From the NCBI GenBank assembly GCA_029891345.1, contig CM057009.1, positions 301,359,466 through 301,423,465 on the forward strand: a stretch of DNA of 64,000 bases. The letters are read 5' to 3'. Shown piece after piece: positions 58,788-64,000 of the stretch. A program made the translations under genes and the position numbers. Origin of the DNA: Dryococelus australis. Lineage: Eukaryota; Arthropoda; Insecta; Phasmatodea; Phasmatidae. A model generated the notes under the pieces. That model worked only from the letters and a program-made list of their open reading frames with translations. It was not told the origin of the DNA and searched no databases. The first letter of the stretch is position 1. Every line of letters begins with the position of its first letter.

Positions 58788-59870
58788 CCCTGAACGTAAG
58801 CAGATCAAGGTGGATATCAATACAGGTAAAGGTGGTCCTTTTGAAGTTCGGAAAGGGCTGATAGGGTTTGTGGATGCCAAAATGGGGAAATTTAGCATAT
58901 TTGTTCCCTCAGTTTTGCGGGGGCAAATATTCCAATATTACCAAAATAACTTTTTGGAGCATATTTGGGACAGAATAAAACAGAGTTCAGGATAAGGGAA
59001 ATGTTCTACTGGCCTAGTATGATATAGTTCCAAGGTTGCTACATTCATGTGGGAGTGATTATACCTGGATGTGTTTGGTCCTTTACCCTGCACTACTTCT
59101 GGGTTTACTTCCATATTTGTTGCCGTGGAAAGTTTCAGTAAATTCGTGTTTTTCTTTCCTTTGCAGACCATGAAGTCAGTAGAAATTTGTAGGATATTGA
59201 GTCAGTGCCTTTTCCCAGTATTTTGATCTCCTTTGAATATTTTTAACGTAACCAACAATGCTACCTACTCATGTCAGTGGAGATTAAGAATTTAAATTTA
59301 GCCTTTGCTTGGGGCATTAAGTTGGTGTAGATCACCCCTTATTATCAACAATCCAATTTGGTGGAATGATATAACCAGAATTTTAAGGTAGCTCTGAGAG
59401 CTTTTCAAACCAGAACACATAAGGAATGGGATTTGGTATTGTACCAACTCTCTTGCATTCAATAATGTCATAAGTGATGCGACCCAGACGGTTCAGATGT
59501 GTTTTTTTGGACTAAGGCTATTCCACCCTCTGATTCATGCGTCGGGCTTACCCATCTTTTGCTGGGATGTTGGGAGTAAGAAGTCCTTAGAGGCGGAGGC
59601 TACTCAAAGTCTTCAGAAGTATCATAGGAAGCTGGCAGCCAGAAAGGGGTTTTCTAGTGGTACATTGACCTTTAAAATAGGAGATAAAGTAACGGTTGAA
59701 ACACATTTTCTTAGTAATAAGGCCACGCAGTTTAGCGCTAAGCTCGTTCCTAAGTACCAGGGACCCTTCAGATACTCGGGTTCAGGTTCTTGATCCCCAT
59801 CATTGTTGTGTTGGCAGAAGTAGTGCTGAATAAAGTTGTAATGAAGTGTCATGTGACACAGTTGAAAATG
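58788..59870 (+). pseudogene. Gypsy integrase remnant (second element)
   Basis: In order: a frame to 58995 with FVPSVLRGQIFQYYQNNFLE (zinc-domain region) and GKCSTGL in place of the usual FYWP, then LDVFGPLPCTTSGFTSIFVA (first catalytic Asp) and SFSKFVFFFPLQTMKSVEI. The QQSNLVE segment near 59346-59366 holds the catalytic Glu and is followed by NQNFKVALRAF. In the frame 59497-59793, KIGDKVTVETHFLSNKATQF and PKYQGPF form the C-terminal barrel. The segment around the second Asp is degraded. Several shifts and stops. Confidence 0.9.
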
Positions 59871-60552
59871 TGCACCACTCAATGAAGTGGTGTGAATGAG
59901 CTATCACATATTATGGTCATGTTGTATGTGGGGTTGTTTTTTGTAATTTAATGTGTAGTTGATTATCTTGTTTTTAAGGTTGTGTGTAGTAGAAGTGGGC
60001 TCACTTGGGGGCATTGCTGACCACAATTCATCCTCATTTCATTTTGTCGATGCTCATGTAATTCTTAAGGGGGTAAATTGTTGTATGTTGTTTATTTTGT
60101 GTCTTGTTGGTCTGGTAACAATATTATTATAGTCTATATACAATATGGTTTTGGAAAAAAAAAAGATTTTTGCTAAAAGCCCAACATGGCAAACTAAAAG
60201 GAAAAATAAATAGGGATCCCCTTGTCCCCTTGACGTCAGCAGGACTTATTTGGGATGCTCCCAACGGGGACTCCCATTCTTCGATAGAGCAGAGATGGGG
60301 CTCTTTTCTCCTGATGACAACACTTGCACAAGTTGTTTCTTTTATGGTGGCGTTCCTCTGGATGTTCCTGGTGATGGTGTTCCAATGAATGATCCTGGAG
60401 CCATCCTGATGGTGATGATGTGGACTTTTCCCTGGACTGATGTAGGAGATGATTGCTGGATCGACTTCGAAGCTGGCCACTTCGTCTCGGTTTTGGCATC
60501 TCCTTCTCAACCTGGATGGACTACTTCTTCTTGAGAAGCCCTCCCCTTTTAG
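59871..60552 (+). other. 3' untranslated part of the second Gypsy element
   Basis: No known domain. A 94-codon plus frame (60250-60534) and a 127-codon minus frame overlap each other, and neither resembles env. Confidence 0.45.
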
Positions 60553-60567
60553 GAAGGGGGAGATATG
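60553..60567 (+). promoter_or_regulatory. polypurine tract of the second Gypsy element
   Basis: AGGAAGGGGGAGATA lies directly before TGACGGGCAGC. Confidence 0.75.
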
Positions 60568-62330
60568 ACGGGCAGCACCACGTCACTGAACGTTTATGAA
60601 TAATTATCAACTTGCAACTAATAAAAACACTTAAAATTAATGGGGTGGACCATGATGTACACACCCTCGAACAAGTAAAAATAATTATGAACTAGCAGGC
60701 GGACCTTGTCGCTATTCACCCATTCGAAAAATACTACTCACTGTGTTTGGTTGCCTGATAATTTGTGCGGCGTGCTGTCCGATATGCACGAACACTTTCA
60801 CATGTTGATTTTGAGGTGATGTGACTTGAAACTCTAATATAACTCACCTGTAATAATCTCGATGGCTTCAAGTCACTTTAAAAAGCCTTGAAAAACCTGG
60901 GGTGCCAAGAAAATAACTGTCAACATCAGTGCTTATTTTCCCGTGCTGCAGCAACCAGACCTGGCAGAGAAGTGTATAGCGGACTGATGTTTCAGCGATT
61001 CGTGACCAGATCGCAGCACCGTTGACGGCCAGCATAAAGAACAGCCTGCCATGGTGCGTGCACCACCCCAAACAGTGACGTTTGGTTACGTCCTTTCCGG
61101 CAACTTGGTCAAGAGGCCGGAAGTTGAGGGAATGCTCTAATATTATTGGTGTTTAAATTTTCAATTCATGAGACCCCCCTAAGGGAAATTGGTGTCCGCT
61201 GCGTTGGTCACCAAACTTGGTAACGTCAACCACTATTGGTTGTGATTAGCTTGATCCCTCCAAGGAGTAATTGAAAGCTCCAATGATTTCTTGGAAATTC
61301 AGGTTTTTGGGGGAAAATTAATTTTATTGGTAGTGCAGGAGGGCGGACCTGTGTATTTAATGACTGTGCACACTGCCATCGGGGTCAGTTCAGCGGCCTC
61401 GGGAGGGCAAACTTTTACCAGAGATAAGTAGCATTCTTATTTGATACACACATGTAGGCTCCTCAAGAGACAAGGTCCCTTACCTCACTTTGAAGTTAGG
61501 CGAGGGCCATGCTGGTCGGAAATTTTTAAAGTATTTTTAAGTTTTACGAAATGTTGGCCTTTTAGCCAAAAATCAGATAATGTTACCTTCTGTGATTAGG
61601 GGTTTCGCTAACCTATAAGGAGAATAGTGACCATGTCATAACCAAGAAGTTACGTGGTTGTAACCACTTGTAGCCAAAACCATTTGTAACCAAGACCATG
61701 TGTAACCAAAGGCAATAATGATGGTCTTAGCTTTGTAACCAAGTTGGGGAGATGCGAGAGACTGTCTATTTATGATTGGTGAATATTTTTAAGAGAAAAT
61801 TTTACAAAGTTTAGGACGTTTGCAAAAATCACATTTACTCGCAGGAGTTAAGGTTGGCAAATTATTTAATAATATCAAGAGTAAATGTAGGTGCAACAGA
61901 AAAAAAGCCTTCATTTTGTAATGATGGTAATTTGGGGTCACTTGCCTAATATATTTTGGAATGGCCTTTGTTTTTACTCATTAAAATGGCCAGCAAAGGG
62001 TATAAACATAACCTGTATGAAAAATTTGCAAGTATTAGCTGAATAATAGCACATGTATTTTGTACCTGAAGTATCTGGTTATATTTTACTCTATATTTTG
62101 ACATCCTGTCTTTTTATGTAAATGTTTTAATTTTTGTGACATGGGAGAGGAAAATAATGTTCACTTTTCAAAATTGTACTGTAAGAATAATAACAAATGG
62201 ACGGTTTTTCCACCTGTAAGAAAAATGAAAGAATTGAAAAAAAATATATAATCAAAATAAAGAATATTACCATACTTCTTTGTTTCTGTTATAAATTGTT
62301 TATAACTATCAACTTACCCTACACTGTACA
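60568..62330 (+). repeat. putative 3' LTR of the second Gypsy element
   Basis: Starts TGACGGGC directly after the polypurine tract. TATTTAA (61358-61364) is followed about 25 bases later by TCAGTTCAG, a TATA-plus-initiator arrangement. AATAAAG near 62258 may mark R. With no second copy in the window, length and right end are guesses. Confidence 0.5.
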
Positions 62331-63644
62331 GAAAAAATGGCTTTTGTATGGCTTTTGCCATTTGTTGTGTTCTGATGGTTTTGATAGGTCTTATGCAAAT
62401 CCTGCCTTGCCACACCCTTGGTTTAGAATGCAGCAAGGTCAGACAAGGACACAAAATAACACTGGAAGAAAAAAGGGCATGACATGAGATGGAAAATAAA
62501 CACACAACTACAAAAACCCTTAGACCACAAAATGGCTAGAAAAAGTGAAGTACATAAGCTGACCGCGTGGTCATGAATGAAGTTTGTTAAAACACGTAAA
62601 ATACATGAACCCTTATTGAAAACTACATAAAACTCTGAGATAAAGTATGGCGCACAAGATGGAAATACAAATAGTTCTCATAACCAGCTCTCATAACGCG
62701 GTGATTATGGGGATACAGACTCTGTGGTATCTGACAGCATGACCATGAGCTATGTGGCCGTAAAACATGATAGCATTACAAAACCCTCAAATAATTACAC
62801 AATAATATTGCCCTTAGTATTACACGTCACCATACAACAAAAATTACATTGAAAACCCTGAACACGGGTGGATGGCATGTGGTACACAAGTAGCGTGGGC
62901 CTTGTGGCCTCTCCGATACAACACTCTCCTCCCTCATTTACATCTTCCAAAAAACCTCAAAGGCTGTAAATGATTAGGTTAAGTGAATAGCAACATTCTG
63001 GGGTATCTGGCAAAATGTACGGAAGGCAAAGGTTAACCAGTATACTAAAAAGAACTATTGGAAACTACATCAGTGCAAAAAGGTGAAGTGCATACGTGAC
63101 AGCATCTTACCTCACCAATTCTCCTAGGATGACTGCCCAGAGGCAGGGGTCGCATCTACCGATCATGGCTGCCTACACGGTTCACACAAACGGAAGTGCT
63201 ATGCACGCTGAGTAAATATTAATATAGCAAATTTAAAGGCACCAAAAGTAATGCTAAACAGTTTTAAGTACAGAATTTAAATAGTAATTTTCTATTAAAA
63301 TTATAATTGTCTTTGGAATGCATTCTCGCCTGAAATCATAGTCTCATTTTTAGTGCCGCGCGCACTTTGAATTTCAAATGCAATTACATATCAAAGCTCA
63401 AAAATACATATAACACTTTCGTTACCAATTTTACCATTGGAAACAAATACATTTTACACTGAAACAACTGATATTACATTTCTGGAAATTCCGTGGCCTG
63501 TAGTGGTACTTAGCCACATGTTCACCACCTTGTGTACCTTTAGCGGCGAGTGCTTTCATGGGCTAATTGTGGTTGGCCCTTGGCCGGCGTCAAATTGTAA
63601 GATTGTTTAAGAAACAAAGATGAACGAGATTAAGTAATGATAGT
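62331..63644. other. non-coding stretch
   Basis: No recognised gene, repeat or terminal repeat. Confidence 0.45.
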
Positions 63645-63745
63645 TAGTAGGTTCCTGGTAACCTTTAGACTTGTCATGCTGGTTTCTAAAGGTTCTGGGT
63701 TGAAATCCCAAGTTAATGGCATTGAGCATAGGCTAGCTCTTTTCA
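63645..63745 (+). repeat. tRNA-derived SINE-like unit
   Basis: AGTAGGTTCCTGGTAAC is a plausible D-arm, CTTTAGA...TCTAAAG an anticodon-type stem, and TGGGTTGAAATCCCA a strong T-arm/B box. A loose second GGGTTCCAATCCCAGG occurs at 63921-63936. It is not a functional tRNA because no matched acceptor stem is apparent. Confidence 0.5.
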
Positions 63746-64000
63746 AAGCTGGTCATTTCATTTTTTTTTATTCATTTATTCAATTTATAATCTTCCATAA
63801 ATCCCGATACATGAGCGCAAAGTCTCCAAAATGTAAAAAAACATGTTAATAAATACAAAAAAAAAAAATTAAAATAAAAAAGTTATTTTTCATGTACATA
63901 ATTATTTCTTTAGGTTTAAGGGTTCCAATCCCAGGAAAATGTAATGATATTTCAATTGTACACTTTAAATATGTATTTATGTCTCTCTTGTATTATTATA

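Larger units (their letters stand above)
57880..62330 (+). mobile_element. second Gypsy-type element, 5'-truncated
   Basis: The plus strand carries RNase H, linker and integrase remnants, a 3' untranslated stretch, a polypurine tract (60553-60565) and the start of a 3' LTR (TGACGGGCAGC at 60568). Everything 5' of RNase H (gag, protease, RT, 5' LTR) is absent. The right end is set by eye near a polyadenylation-like signal (about 62260) and is uncertain. Its sequences differ from the minus-strand Gypsy element, so it is a distinct family. Confidence 0.85.

Noticed and set aside
60250..60534. env-like ORF in the second Gypsy element
   Set aside because: No signal peptide, transmembrane segment or cysteine pattern; 94 codons only, with a longer frame on the opposite strand.

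Overview
The window looks like repeat-rich, AT-rich intergenic or intronic DNA from a large arthropod genome, most likely an insect. The support is family-level only: old Gypsy-type LTR retrotransposons, two pogo/Tigger-type elements with TA target duplications, a Mutator-like transposase fused to a YqaJ nuclease domain (a combination I associate with arthropod genomes), hAT pieces, tRNA-derived SINE-like units, MITEs and long (TA)n tracts. There are no operons, tRNA or rRNA genes, or CRISPR arrays, and I can assign no intact host protein gene. I cannot name the species.

Layout. 1-7.8 kb: AT-rich filler, a (CT)n/poly-C tract, two copies of a 0.24-kb TA-flanked MITE, a palindromic (TA)n block and a GC-richer dispersed repeat (6.2-7.4 kb). 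7.8-12.7 kb: two 1.4-1.5 kb direct repeats bracketing 2 kb without pol, read as a non-autonomous LTR element. 12.8-13.8 kb: a dispersed repeat whose second copy lies at 40.4-41.95 kb, where 0.5 kb of foreign DNA splits it. 15.3-15.8 kb: minus-strand retroelement 5' end with a tRNA-Lys-like primer site and broken zinc-finger ORFs. 18.2-19.1 and 48.4-49.2 kb: two related solo-LTR-like repeats. 21.2-22.3 kb: broken Mutator-like/YqaJ gene (minus). 22.9-25.97 kb: an 18-bp minisatellite, a BED-type zinc-finger scrap and an A-B-A-[insert]-B nested repeat. 27.8-30.2 kb: pogo-type element with a broken transposase. 34.4-38.75 kb: a 33-bp minisatellite, a SINE, a deleted Tigger element, a small MITE, a hAT C-terminal fragment carrying a 67-bp duplication, and a 325-bp tandem array. 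43-46 kb: an unassigned GC-richer stretch with one LTR/primer-site-like junction. 51.07-55.75 kb: a structurally complete Gypsy element on the minus strand (two about 190-bp LTRs, primer site, gag, protease, RT, RNase H, integrase, polypurine tract) with many frame breaks and a mutated RT active site. 57.9-about 62.3 kb: a 5'-truncated Gypsy element on the plus strand (RNase H, integrase, polypurine tract, start of the 3' LTR).

The coding pieces do not cooperate; they are independent decayed insertions. I found no convincing undescribed functional system. The most useful leads are structural: nested insertions with readable empty sites, the small unknown ORF with a splice-donor-like end at 49.7-49.9 kb, the zinc-finger gag-like fragment at 15.5 kb, the 33-bp and 325-bp tandem arrays, and the repeated LTR-like families. 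Similarities were judged by eye; no percentages were computed.
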